DNA of 64,000 nucleotides from Schaedlerella arabinosiphila (GTDB taxonomy: Bacteria > Bacillota > Clostridia > Lachnospirales > Lachnospiraceae): contig NZ_RHJS01000002.1 of assembly GCF_003885045.1 (NCBI RefSeq), positions 1,488,001 through 1,552,000 of the forward strand, given 5' to 3'. Below are positions 9,524-18,211 of this stretch, piece by piece. The position numbers and the translations under genes were made by a program. The notes beneath the pieces are model-generated. The model was not told the origin of the DNA, ran no database searches, and was given only the letters and a program-made list of their open reading frames with translations. Every line of letters starts with the position of its first letter. The first letter of the stretch is position 1.

Positions 9524-9563
9524 CGTACTGCATTGTGCAGGACTTAAAAAATGAAAAAAGGGG

Positions 9564-9646
9564 TTGAAAAAGGGAGTGATGTGGGGTACAATGGATTCAA
9601 GTGGTAGAAAGTGGTGGACAGTGGAGTGATGTGGGGTAGAAGTGGA
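9564..9646 (+). promoter_or_regulatory. dcw promoter with tandem MraZ-box array
   Basis: TTGAAA (9564-9569), a 17-bp spacer and TACAAT (9587-9592) form a good sigma-A promoter. From its -10 onward, GTGG cores recur at 9581, 9601, 9611, 9621, 9631 and 9642, with a degenerate ATGG at 9591. The period is almost exactly 10 bp, so the repeats sit on one face of the helix. MraZ is known to bind TGGGN-type direct repeats with 10-bp period upstream of its own gene, so this is very probably its autoregulatory operator. Confidence 0.85.
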
Positions 9647-9670
9647 GCCCGTTGACAGAAGGAGTTCTCA

Positions 9671-10108
9671 ATGTTACTAGGGGAGTTTAATCACAGCATA
9701 GATGAAAAAGGCCGTTTGATTATCCCCGCAAAGCTGCGGGAGGATCTGGGCGACAGCTTCGTGATCTGCAATGGTCTGGAGGGCTGTCTGTTTGTGTACT
9801 CCCAGGAAGAGTGGAACAAATTCGTCCAGGAACTGGAAACCCTGCCACGTATGAACAAGGATGCCAGAATATTTAAGCGGTATTTCTTCGGAAGTGCTTC
9901 GGAGGGCAGTTTTGACAAGCAGGGGAGAGTACTTGTCCCGCCTTCCCTCAGAAAAGCGGCACATCTTGAAAAGGACGTTGTCCTTGTGGGAGTTCAGGAT
10001 CGTGTGGAGATCTGGGATAAGGAGCTTTGGGAAGAGAGAAGCATGGTCAGCGAGGAAGATCTGGATGCGATCGCGGAACGTATGGAAGCGATCGGTATCC
10101 GAATCTAA
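9671..10108 (+). CDS. mraZ: Transcriptional regulator MraZ
   Basis: 145 residues, the normal length. It is built from two SpoVT/AbrB-like halves: [20 protein letters not shown] at the start and [20 protein letters not shown] in the middle, each with the DxKGR-type motif. MraZ represses the first genes of the division and cell-wall cluster, including its own. Start at ATG 9671, after GAAGGAG (9658-9664). It is the first gene of the run and lies directly behind a phased GTGG repeat array that matches the known type of MraZ operator. Confidence 0.98.
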   Translation: MLLGEFNHSIDEKGRLIIPAKLREDLGDSFVICNGLEGCLFVYSQEEWNKFVQELETLPRMNKDARIFKRYFFGSASEGSFDKQGRVLVPPSLRKAAHLEKDVVLVGVQDRVEIWDKELWEERSMVSEEDLDAIAERMEAIGIRI

Positions 10109-10118
10109 GGAGGATAGG

Positions 10119-11054
10119 ATGGCATTTCAACACATTTCAGTATTACTGAAAGAGACAGTAGACGCTCTGGCGGTGAAGCCAGACGGAGTCTACGTAGACG
10201 CCACACTGGGCGGAGGCGGACACGCCTTTGAGGTGTGCAGTCGTCTAAGCGGCAAGGGGAGATTCATAGGGATAGATCAGGACGCTGCTGCGGTCGAAGC
10301 AGCCAGTGTCCGCCTGCAGGGCTTTGGGGAGATGGTCACGGTCATTCGAAGCAATTACTGTGATATCAAACGAGAGCTTCAGGCTGTCGGAATTAAAAAA
10401 GTCGATGGGATTGTTCTAGATCTGGGAGTATCCTCGTATCAGCTTGATCAGGCTGAACGGGGATTTTCTTACCGATTGGACGCGCCTTTGGACATGCGGA
10501 TGGACCAGAGGCAGGATCGGACGGCAAAGGATATCATTCATTCTTACAGTGAGCAGGACCTGTACCGTATCATCCGCGACTACGGGGAAGACAGGTTTGC
10601 CAAAAATATTGCAAAACACATTGCGATGGAACGTGAAAAGGCGCCGATCGAGACCACGGAACAGCTGAATGAAGTGATCCGGCATGCCATACCGATGAAG
10701 ATCAGGAAGACATCGGGGCATCCGTCCAAGCGGACGTTTCAGGCTCTTCGGATCGAACTGAACCGGGAACTGGAAGTGCTTTCGGGCACACTCAATGAGA
10801 TGATTGACCTGCTGAATCCGGGCGGAAGGATCTGTATCATTACCTTCCATTCCCTGGAGGACCGGATCGTCAAGCGTACATTCCGAAAACAGGAAAATCC
10901 CTGCACCTGTCCGAGTCATTTTCCGGTCTGCGTCTGCGGGAACGTTTCAAAAGGGAAGGTGATCACGAATAAACCGATCCTTCCTGGAAAGGAGGAACTG
11001 GAACAAAACAGCCGTTCAAAGAGCGCGAAGCTGCGGGTCTTTGAGCGTGCCTGA
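10119..11054 (+). CDS. rsmH: 16S rRNA (cytosine(1402)-N(4))-methyltransferase RsmH
   Basis: About 311 residues. The SAM-binding loop [14 protein letters not shown] lies near residue 27, followed by [19 protein letters not shown] and [20 protein letters not shown], all RsmH signatures. It methylates N4 of C1402 in the ribosomal P site. ATG 10119 with AAGGAGGATAGG just upstream gives the canonical [12 protein letters not shown] start; a longer in-frame extension running back through mraZ is not the real start. It follows mraZ by 10 bp. Confidence 0.98.
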   Translation: MAFQHISVLLKETVDALAVKPDGVYVDATLGGGGHAFEVCSRLSGKGRFIGIDQDAAAVEAASVRLQGFGEMVTVIRSNYCDIKRELQAVGIKKVDGIVLDLGVSSYQLDQAERGFSYRLDAPLDMRMDQRQDRTAKDIIHSYSEQDLYRIIRDYGEDRFAKNIAKHIAMEREKAPIETTEQLNEVIRHAIPMKIRKTSGHPSKRTFQALRIELNRELEVLSGTLNEMIDLLNPGGRICIITFHSLEDRIVKRTFRKQENPCTCPSHFPVCVCGNVSKGKVITNKPILPGKEELEQNSRSKSAKLRVFERA

Positions 11055-11089
11055 GAGTATGGGGCGTGAAAAGGAGTATATAAGATAGA

Positions 11090-11120
11090 TTTTATCAGGA
11101 AGGGGAGAATCCTGATAAAA
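11090..11120. other. Perfect hairpin between rsmH and ftsL
   Basis: TTTTATCAGGA (11090-11100) and TCCTGATAAAA (11110-11120) are an 11-bp perfect inverted repeat with a 9-nt loop. It is followed by A-rich sequence rather than a T run, so it is not a standard terminator. An mRNA processing or stability element in the operon is likely (inference). Confidence 0.5.
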
Positions 11121-11140
11121 AAGAAAGGGGCGTAAGAACG

Positions 11141-11794
11141 ATGGCATCGACAAAGACGACCATATATTCGATTTACGGAAGAGAAACGCATGAAGATTCT
11201 TTTCATGGGGATACCGTGAATCTGGATCTGTCTCAGGGCAGAAGCGGCGCATACCAGGCGACGACCCGCATAGGGGCGTTAAGCGGCGACGCGCGGCACG
11301 GAAGTCAGAGCGGACAGGCATATGTGTACGACAACATTGCCCGTCAGCCAGAAGTTCCGCCCGTACATGTTCCGGTTGGGGAACCGGAGTACAGACAAAA
11401 GACAAGCCGCCAGGTTCTTAAGAACCGGAGGCGGGCGCTGAGCATGAATACGGCTTATGCGGTATTTCTTGCATCTGCGGCAATCTTTGCCGTAGTGATC
11501 TGTTTTCTGTATCTCAGGCTGCAGTCAGAGACTGTGGCCAGATCAGAGAGCATCACGGCGCTGCAGCGGGAGCTTGCGGAGCTGACGGAGAAGAACGATG
11601 CCGCGTATCAGGCGGCGGCAGATTCGGTCAATCTGAATACTGTAAGGGACAGGGCTGTGAATCAGCTTGGAATGGTATATGCGTCCCAGGGCAGCGTAGT
11701 ATCCTACAAAAACCCGACGACAGACTGTGTGAAGCAGTACAATGACATTCCGGAGAACGGCGTCCTGGCCAAGTCAGGAAGCCTGACAGAGTAA
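11141..11794 (+). CDS. ftsL: Cell division protein FtsL/DivIC-like
   Basis: 217 residues. The first hundred are hydrophilic and low in homology, ending in a basic stretch (LKNRRRALSMN). One membrane helix (about 103-125) is followed by a coiled-coil (SESITALQRELAELTEKNDA). Both the topology and the position between rsmH and the division PBP match FtsL, which works with FtsQ/DivIB and DivIC in the septal complex. The long cytoplasmic N-terminus is common in Lachnospiraceae. The subfamily call rests mainly on position. Confidence 0.8.
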   Translation: MASTKTTIYSIYGRETHEDSFHGDTVNLDLSQGRSGAYQATTRIGALSGDARHGSQSGQAYVYDNIARQPEVPPVHVPVGEPEYRQKTSRQVLKNRRRALSMNTAYAVFLASAAIFAVVICFLYLRLQSETVARSESITALQRELAELTEKNDAAYQAAADSVNLNTVRDRAVNQLGMVYASQGSVVSYKNPTTDCVKQYNDIPENGVLAKSGSLTE

Positions 11795-11807
11795 GGAAGA
11801 GCAATAG

Positions 11808-13868
11808 ATGGCGGTAACAAAACGTAGAAACAGATTTGATTTTCTTACAAAAAAATTTCCAAAAAGGATGCAGGAAAAGCTGGTAATGGTCTTTATGGCA
11901 GTTGTACTGGCTTTTGTTGCATTAATAGGCAAAATTACCTATATCAATGCCTCCAAGGGAAGCGGGTACACAAAGATCGTACTGGAACAGCAGCAGTATG
12001 ACAGCCGGGCGATCCCCTATAAGCGGGGGGACATCGTGGACTGCAACGGAACCCGGATAGCCACCAGCGAGCGGGTCTACAATGTGATCCTGGATGTATA
12101 TGTGATGCTGTCCGAGGAGGAATATGCCAAGCCTACGATGGAAGTGCTGGAGAGCCTCTTCGGCATCCCAAAGGAGACGGTGCAGGGGATCATAGAGGAA
12201 CGGCCGGACAGCCGGTATGAGATCCTTGCAAAAAAGATTTCCTATGAAAAGGCGCAGGAGTTCGAGGCCATAGAAGAGGATGAGGAACAATACCCGGACG
12301 TGCGGGGGATCTGGCTGGAGGAGGACTACCAGAGAAGCTATCCTTACGGCTCTCTGGCAAGCGATGTGATCGGCTTTGTGGTCGGGACAAATGAAGGCGC
12401 GATTGGGATCGAAAGCGCCTACAACGACATTCTGAACGGGACCAACGGGCGGGAGTACGGCTATTTCAACGACGACGCATCCATTGAGCGGACCGTGAAG
12501 GCGGCCAAAAACGGCAATACGGTGGTGTCCACCATAGACCTGACACTGCAGAGCATGGTGGAGCAATGCATCCGGGAATTTAACGAGGCGCATGCCGGGG
12601 AGGCCCGTCCGGGGCAGCTCGGCAGCAAAAATACGGCGGTCATGATTATGAATCCGAATACCGGCGCGATTCTGGCAGAGGCGTCTTACCCGGATTTTGA
12701 CCTGAACAATCCGAGAGACCTGTCTATCCTGTATTCTGAAGAACAGTGGAAGGCCATGTCGGAGGAAGAGCAGCTGAACGCCATGAACGACCTGTGGAGA
12801 AATTTCTGCGTCAGCGATACCTTCGAACCCGGGTCTACGGTGAAGCCGATGACCGTGGCGGCGGGGCTGGAATCCGGAACCCTGCAGGGAGACGAAACCT
12901 ACGGGTGCTACGGAAGCCTTCATGTGGGGGATTACGACATCTCCTGCCACCAGAGGGCGGGACACGGAACCGAGACCGTGCAGGACGCGGTGGCCTTTTC
13001 CTGCAATGTGGCGATGATGCACATGGCGGAAAAGATCGGGGTGGACAATTTCCTCAGATACCAGCATATCTTCGGGTTTGGGGAATATACGGATATTGAC
13101 CTGCCGGGGGAAGCCTACACGGAAGGGCTTCTGTTTACGAAAGAAAATATGCTGGACGTGAACCTGGCCACCTGTTCCTTCGGACAGGGGTTCAACGTCA
13201 CCATGACCCAGGTAGCGGCGGCTTTCTGCTCCCTGGTAAACGGCGGCTACTACTACCAGCCCCATGTGGTCAAACAGATCCAGGACGGGGACGGCAAAGT
13301 GGTGGAGATCAAGGATCCGGTGCTTCTGCGCAAGACCATTTCGGCCGAAACGTCACAGCAGATCAAACCCTATCTGCGTGCGGTGATGGAATATGGGACT
13401 GGGATTAACGCCATGGTTCCGGGATACGACATCGGCGGCAAGACCGGAACGGCGGAAAAGCTTCCCAGGGAAGCGGAGAACTATGTGCTCTCCTTTATCG
13501 GCTGCGCGCCGCTGGAGAATCCGGAGGTGGTGGTCTACGTGGTGATCGACGAGCCCAATGTGGCGAGACAGGAGACCAGCCAGTACGTGCTGGAGCTGTC
13601 CCAGAAGATCATGTCCCAGGCATTTCCGTATCTGAACATTACCATGAAGGAAGACTATGTTCCCCCGGAAACCACCGCGGAGGACGAAACCCAGCCGGCG
13701 GACGCATCGCAGGATGAATACACGTCCTACAGTGAGAACTACGAGGAAACCTATGACAACCAGGACGGGGCCTATATCGACGAGAATTACGACCCGGATC
13801 TGGACGGCTGGGCCGAAGGGATGCCGGTCGAATATGAGGTGCCCTATCCGGATGAGTATATGGAATAA
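11808..13868 (+). CDS. Class B penicillin-binding protein (division transpeptidase, FtsI/PBP2B-like)
   Basis: 686 residues. A membrane anchor (about 24-45), the PBP dimerisation domain, then the transpeptidase with all three motifs: STVK in FEPGSTVKPMTVA, SCN in FSCNVAMMH and KTG in GGKTGTAEK. It cross-links septal peptidoglycan. The last 70 residues are an acidic, Tyr-rich, low-complexity tail (DENYDPDLDGWAEG) outside the membrane, not a PASTA domain. It is followed by a strong hairpin and a second class B PBP; which of the two serves vegetative division and which sporulation (SpoVD) is not settled by sequence alone. Confidence 0.93.
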   Translation: MAVTKRRNRFDFLTKKFPKRMQEKLVMVFMAVVLAFVALIGKITYINASKGSGYTKIVLEQQQYDSRAIPYKRGDIVDCNGTRIATSERVYNVILDVYVMLSEEEYAKPTMEVLESLFGIPKETVQGIIEERPDSRYEILAKKISYEKAQEFEAIEEDEEQYPDVRGIWLEEDYQRSYPYGSLASDVIGFVVGTNEGAIGIESAYNDILNGTNGREYGYFNDDASIERTVKAAKNGNTVVSTIDLTLQSMVEQCIREFNEAHAGEARPGQLGSKNTAVMIMNPNTGAILAEASYPDFDLNNPRDLSILYSEEQWKAMSEEEQLNAMNDLWRNFCVSDTFEPGSTVKPMTVAAGLESGTLQGDETYGCYGSLHVGDYDISCHQRAGHGTETVQDAVAFSCNVAMMHMAEKIGVDNFLRYQHIFGFGEYTDIDLPGEAYTEGLLFTKENMLDVNLATCSFGQGFNVTMTQVAAAFCSLVNGGYYYQPHVVKQIQDGDGKVVEIKDPVLLRKTISAETSQQIKPYLRAVMEYGTGINAMVPGYDIGGKTGTAEKLPREAENYVLSFIGCAPLENPEVVVYVVIDEPNVARQETSQYVLELSQKIMSQAFPYLNITMKEDYVPPETTAEDETQPADASQDEYTSYSENYEETYDNQDGAYIDENYDPDLDGWAEGMPVEYEVPYPDEYME

Positions 13869-13885
13869 AGAAGGATATAATGCAT

Positions 13886-13938
13886 AACCTTACAAAAGAG
13901 ATAATATGTTATAAAAAAATATCTTTTGTAAGGTTTTT
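13886..13938 (+). terminator. Strong hairpin with T-run overlapping the ribosome site of the second PBP
   Basis: AACCTTACAAAAGAGATA (13886-13903) pairs with TATCTTTTGTAAGGTT (13920-13935) apart from a 2-nt bulge, then T to 13938. ATG 13941 follows immediately, and its only Shine-Dalgarno-like bases (GTAAGG) are inside the right arm. It could terminate transcription after the first PBP or hide the start of the second. Confidence 0.75.
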
Positions 13939-13940
13939 CT

Positions 13941-15698
13941 ATGAAAAACAGGACATATAATAAGAAGAAGATGCTTGTCGTATTCTGTGCGGCCTGCCTG
14001 ATCGTGCTGGGCCTCATCGTCCGTCTTGTGTACCTGATGATCTTCGACGCCGGGTATTACCAGAAGAAAGCGGAAGCGCTTCACGAGAGGGAGCGGGAGA
14101 TCAAGGCGGCCCGGGGAGAGATTGTGGACAGGAACGGCACCGTTCTGGCGACCAACAAAACGGTCTGCACGATCTCCGTCATCCACAGCCAGATCGAAGA
14201 CCCGGAAGCGGTGATCCGCACCCTGTCCCGGGAACTGGATATGGATGAGGGCACTGTACGCAAACGGGTGGAAAAAGTCTCCTCCATGGAGAAGGTCAAA
14301 ACCAATGTGGACAAAGAGACGGGGGATCTGATCCGCGGCTGCAATCTGGCGGGGGTCAAGGTGGATGAGGATTTCAAACGGTACTACGTCTACGACGACC
14401 TGGCTTCCAAGGTGCTTGGATTTACCGGCGGCGACAATCAGGGCATCATCGGGCTGGAGGTAAAGTACGAGGAAGAGCTCAAAGGGAGCAACGGCACCAT
14501 CCTTACGGTGACGGACGCCCGGGGCATCGAGCTGGAAGGAGTGGCGGAGGATCGGGTGGAGCCGGTGGCGGGCAATACGCTGCAGATCAGCCTGGATTAC
14601 AATATCCAGTCCTTCTGCGCCCAGGCCGCAGGGAAGGTGATGGAGGAAAAGCAGGCGGACAGCGTGTCGGTGATCCTGATGAACCCTCAGAACGGGGAGA
14701 TACTGGCCATGGTCAATGTGCCGGAATTTAATCTGAACGACCCCTTTACGCTGAATACGGAGGGGGCCGCGGTCAGTGATGAGGAAAAACAAAACCTGCT
14801 GAACCAGATGTGGAGGAACGGATGCATCAACGATACCTACGAGCCCGGCTCCACATTTAAGATCATTACCTCCTCGGCCTGCCTGGAGGAAGGGGTGGTG
14901 AGCCTTTCGGACAGCTTTTCTTGTCCCGGATACCGGATGGTGGAGGATCGGAAGATCCGGTGCCACAAGGTGGGAGGGCACGGCGCAGAGAGCTTTGTCC
15001 AGGGCCTGCAAAATTCCTGCAATCCCGTGTTTATCGACATCGGCCTGCGGCTGGGGGCGGACCGCTTCTATGACTATTTTAAGCAGTTCGGCCTGATGAG
15101 CCTGACCAACGTAGATCTTCCGGGAGAGGCGGGGACGATCATGCACAAGAAGGAGGACATCGGGACCGTGGAGCTGGCCACCATGTCCTTCGGCCAGTCC
15201 TTCCAGATCACCCCCATCCAGATGCTGACCACCGTCAGTTCACTGATCAACGGCGGCAGAAGGGTGACGCCACACTTAGGGATGGCGGTTCTGGATCGGG
15301 ACGGCACCCGGATCAAAGAAATTTCTTATAAGGAGAAAAAGGGCATCGTATCGGAAAAAACATCGGCAACCATGCGGGCGCTCTTAGAAAGCGTGGTGTC
15401 AGAAGGAGGAGGCCAGAAGGCATACATCGAAGGCTACCGGATCGGCGGCAAGACCGCCACCTCCCAGACGCTGCCCAGAAGCGCCCACAAATACATTGCC
15501 TCCTTTATCGGATTTGCGCCGGCCGACGATCCCCAGGTCATCGGCATGGTGGTGATCCACAATCCCCAGGGCGTCTACTACGGCGGGACCATCGCGGCGC
15601 CGGTGCTGCAGAGCATCTATGACAACGTGCTTCCCTATCTGGGGATTCCGAAACAGGCTGCGGAAAAAAATGAAAATAAGGAAACGGCTTCCCGGTAA
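13941..15698 (+). CDS. Class B penicillin-binding protein (SpoVD/FtsI-like) with KTA in place of KTG
   Basis: 585 residues. A membrane anchor near residues 9-31, the dimerisation domain (RGEIVDRNGTVLATN), then the transpeptidase with STFK (YEPGSTFKIITS) and SCN (QNSCNPVF). The third motif reads GGKTATSQ, with Ala where nearly all PBPs have Gly (codons AAG ACC GCC). There is no PASTA domain after the transpeptidase. Two class B PBPs in tandem here recall pbpB-spoVD of Bacillus. Whether the KTA version is active is open; the other catalytic residues are intact. Confidence 0.9.
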   Translation: MKNRTYNKKKMLVVFCAACLIVLGLIVRLVYLMIFDAGYYQKKAEALHEREREIKAARGEIVDRNGTVLATNKTVCTISVIHSQIEDPEAVIRTLSRELDMDEGTVRKRVEKVSSMEKVKTNVDKETGDLIRGCNLAGVKVDEDFKRYYVYDDLASKVLGFTGGDNQGIIGLEVKYEEELKGSNGTILTVTDARGIELEGVAEDRVEPVAGNTLQISLDYNIQSFCAQAAGKVMEEKQADSVSVILMNPQNGEILAMVNVPEFNLNDPFTLNTEGAAVSDEEKQNLLNQMWRNGCINDTYEPGSTFKIITSSACLEEGVVSLSDSFSCPGYRMVEDRKIRCHKVGGHGAESFVQGLQNSCNPVFIDIGLRLGADRFYDYFKQFGLMSLTNVDLPGEAGTIMHKKEDIGTVELATMSFGQSFQITPIQMLTTVSSLINGGRRVTPHLGMAVLDRDGTRIKEISYKEKKGIVSEKTSATMRALLESVVSEGGGQKAYIEGYRIGGKTATSQTLPRSAHKYIASFIGFAPADDPQVIGMVVIHNPQGVYYGGTIAAPVLQSIYDNVLPYLGIPKQAAEKNENKETASR

Positions 15699-15725
15699 CC
15701 ATTTGGGCCGCAGGATAACTCATGA

Positions 15726-15754
15726 TTGAAAAAGATCCGGGAATGCGGTATACT
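15726..15754 (+). promoter_or_regulatory. Internal dcw promoter upstream of mraY
   Basis: TTGAAA (15726-15731), exactly 17 bp, TATACT (15749-15754). It starts 28 bp after the second PBP gene and would give a leader of about 30 nt before mraY. It allows mraY-murD-ftsW-ftsQ to be transcribed independently of the MraZ-controlled promoter. Confidence 0.7.
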
Positions 15755-15790
15755 GTAAACGGTTAGACAAAAGAGATGTGAGGTGGATAT

Positions 15791-16747
15791 ATGGCAGAAC
15801 ATATCGTGATACCAGTATTGATTTCGTTTGCGCTGAGTGTGATCATGGGACCCGTTGTGATTCCCTTTCTCAGGAGGCTGAAAGTCGGGCAGACGGAGCG
15901 TGTGGAAGGAGTGAAGTCCCATCTGAAGAAGGCGGGGACTCCCACCATGGGCGGGGTGATGATCCTGACCAGTGTGATCATTACGGCGCTGTTCTATGTG
16001 AAGGATTATCCGAAGATCATTCCGGTGCTGTTTCTGACGGTGGGGTTTGGACTGATCGGATTTTTAGATGATTACCTGAAGGTTGTGATGAAGCGTTCCG
16101 ATGGATTGTATCCGGGGCAGAAGATGGCGCTGCAGATCGCGGTGACGGCGGTGTTTGCTTTCTATCTGGTCCGGATCGCGCAGGTTCCGCTGGTGCTTCT
16201 GATCCCCTTTTCCGGCGGCAAGTATCTGGATATCGGCTGGGTTGCCGTGCCGCTTCTGTTCGTGGCGGTCATCGGAACGGTCAACGGAACCAATTTTACA
16301 GACGGGCTGGATGGGCTTGCCTCCAGCGTGACGGTACTGGTAGCCACCTTCTTTACCGTGGTGGCGATCGGCTCCAAAAGCGGGATCGAACCGATCACCT
16401 GCGCGGTGGTAGGTGCGCTGATGGGCTTTCTGCTGTTCAATGTGCATCCGGCCAGCGTATTCATGGGGGACACCGGTTCCCTGGCCCTGGGCGGCTTTGT
16501 GGCGGGGACGGCCTATATGATGCAGATGCCTTTGTTTATCATCATCGTAGGGCTGATCTATGTGGCAGAAGTGCTGTCTGTTATGATCCAGGTCACATAT
16601 TTTAAGAAGACAGGCGGAAAAAGGTTCTTTAAGATGGCGCCGATCCATCATCATTTTGAACTGTGTGGATGGTCAGAGACACAGGTGGTTGCCGTATTTT
16701 CCATCGCAACCGCGGTTCTGTGCCTGATCGCATTGATGGGGGTATGA
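15791..16747 (+). CDS. mraY: Phospho-N-acetylmuramoyl-pentapeptide transferase
   Basis: 318 residues, about ten membrane helices. Diagnostic segments are GTPTMGGVMIL, FLDDYLKVV, NFTDGLDGLASSV, FMGDTGSLALGG and MAPIHHHFEL, covering the Mg-binding aspartates and the HHH motif. It transfers phospho-MurNAc-pentapeptide to undecaprenyl phosphate, making lipid I at the inner membrane face. ATG 15791 has GAGGTGG upstream. Its stop is 4 bp from murD. Confidence 0.98.
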   Translation: MAEHIVIPVLISFALSVIMGPVVIPFLRRLKVGQTERVEGVKSHLKKAGTPTMGGVMILTSVIITALFYVKDYPKIIPVLFLTVGFGLIGFLDDYLKVVMKRSDGLYPGQKMALQIAVTAVFAFYLVRIAQVPLVLLIPFSGGKYLDIGWVAVPLLFVAVIGTVNGTNFTDGLDGLASSVTVLVATFFTVVAIGSKSGIEPITCAVVGALMGFLLFNVHPASVFMGDTGSLALGGFVAGTAYMMQMPLFIIIVGLIYVAEVLSVMIQVTYFKKTGGKRFFKMAPIHHHFELCGWSETQVVAVFSIATAVLCLIALMGV

Positions 16748-16751
16748 CGAT

Positions 16752-18164
16752 ATGAGCATGGACTTCAATGGAAAAAAAGTATTGGTATTTGGTTCTGGAA
16801 TCAGCGGTGTGGCCGCGGGACAGCTTCTGCTCAGCCAGGGAGCCCAGGTCATCCTGTATGACGGCAATGCCTCCCTGGATGGGGCGATGCTAAGGGCAGA
16901 GCTTTTAGAAGGCGCGGAAGGCCGGTTCTCCCTTTCGGAGGACAAAAATGAGCTGGCAGGACGGGTGCGGGTCATCCTGGGGGCGTTTCCGGAGGAGGAG
17001 CTGGACTCCCTGGCCCTGGTGGTGGTCAGTCCCGGCGTTCCTCTGGACCTGCCGGTGGTGAAGCAGATGTACAGGATGCAGATCCCGGTGTGGGGAGAGA
17101 TCGAGCTGGCCTATGTATACGGACAGGGAGATGTGCTTGCCATTACCGGGACCAACGGGAAAACCACCACCACGGCGCTGCTGGGCGAGATCATGAAAAA
17201 CTACAGAGAAAGCGTGTATGTGGTGGGAAACATCGGCAACCCATATGCCTGTGTGGCCTCCGAGACGAAGCCGGAATCCGTGATCGTGGCGGAGATGAGC
17301 AGCTTCCAGCTGGAATCCATACATACCTTCTGCCCGGTTGTCAGCGCGGTTCTGAACATCACTCCGGACCACCTGAACCGGCATCATACGATGGAGGCAT
17401 ACATTGAGGCTAAGAAAAATATCCTCCGCAGCCAGACGGCGGAGCACACATGCGTACTCAATTATGAAGACCAGGTGACCAGGGGCTTCGGAGAAAATAC
17501 CCAGGCCCGGGTTCTATATTTCAGCAGCAGGCGTAAACTGGAAAGAGGGATCTACCTGGAGGGCGGAAGGATCATTTACCGGGATCAGGAGCCGGTGCTG
17601 ATCTGCCGCACGGATGAGCTGCAGCTTCTAGGGATCCACAATTATGAAAACGTAATGGCGGCGGCGGCCATGGCGGCGGCATACGGGGTTCCCATGGAGA
17701 TCATCCAGAAGACCGTGAAAAAATTCAAAGGGGTGGAGCACCGGATCGAATTTGTGGCCGAGACAGGCGGCGTGGCTTACTACAACGACTCAAAGGCGAC
17801 CAATCCGGACGCGGCCATCCGGGGCGTACAGGCGATGAACCGTCCCACCCTTCTCATAGGCGGCGGATATGACAAAAATTCCGACTACGAGGACTGGATC
17901 AGGGCATTCGGCGGGAAGGTGAAAAAGCTGGTGCTTCTGGGCGCGACCGCGGAAAAGATCGCATCGACGGCTCACAGGCTGGGCTTCGAGGATACGATTC
18001 TGGTGGATACCTTTGAGGAGGCGGTAAAAACCTGTATGCGGTTCGCTCTGCCCGGCGACGCGGTACTGCTTTCCCCTGCCTGCGCAAGCTGGGGAATGTT
18101 TAAAAATTATGAAGAACGGGGAGATAAATTCAAAGAGCTTGTACGGCAATTCGGATCACACTGA
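16752..18164 (+). CDS. murD: UDP-N-acetylmuramoyl-L-alanine--D-glutamate ligase
   Basis: 470 residues. The N-terminal nucleotide-sugar domain has KVLVFGSGISGVAAG; the ATPase loop is ITGTNGKTTTTALLGE (about residue 132); the C-terminal domain has NDSKATNPDAAIRGV and LLSPACASWGMF. It adds D-Glu to UDP-MurNAc-L-Ala in the cytoplasm. A weak ribosome site fits translational coupling to mraY, which ends 4 bp upstream. Confidence 0.98.
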   Translation: MSMDFNGKKVLVFGSGISGVAAGQLLLSQGAQVILYDGNASLDGAMLRAELLEGAEGRFSLSEDKNELAGRVRVILGAFPEEELDSLALVVVSPGVPLDLPVVKQMYRMQIPVWGEIELAYVYGQGDVLAITGTNGKTTTTALLGEIMKNYRESVYVVGNIGNPYACVASETKPESVIVAEMSSFQLESIHTFCPVVSAVLNITPDHLNRHHTMEAYIEAKKNILRSQTAEHTCVLNYEDQVTRGFGENTQARVLYFSSRRKLERGIYLEGGRIIYRDQEPVLICRTDELQLLGIHNYENVMAAAAMAAAYGVPMEIIQKTVKKFKGVEHRIEFVAETGGVAYYNDSKATNPDAAIRGVQAMNRPTLLIGGGYDKNSDYEDWIRAFGGKVKKLVLLGATAEKIASTAHRLGFEDTILVDTFEEAVKTCMRFALPGDAVLLSPACASWGMFKNYEERGDKFKELVRQFGSH

Positions 18165-18211
18165 ACCGTGATTTGCCGTTTGTATATCAAATCATGAAGG
18201 AGTGAATTTAT

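Noticed and set aside
9861..10118. Long N-terminal extension of rsmH
   Set aside because: It overlaps mraZ in another frame; ATG 10119 with AAGGAGG is the family start.
11922..13265. 447-codon open frame on the - strand
   Set aside because: It lies fully antisense to the first PBP gene, is rich in His/Arg/Pro from GC-rich codons and has no domain or ribosome site.
13890..15146. 418-codon open frame on the - strand
   Set aside because: Antisense shadow of the second PBP gene, same composition artefact.
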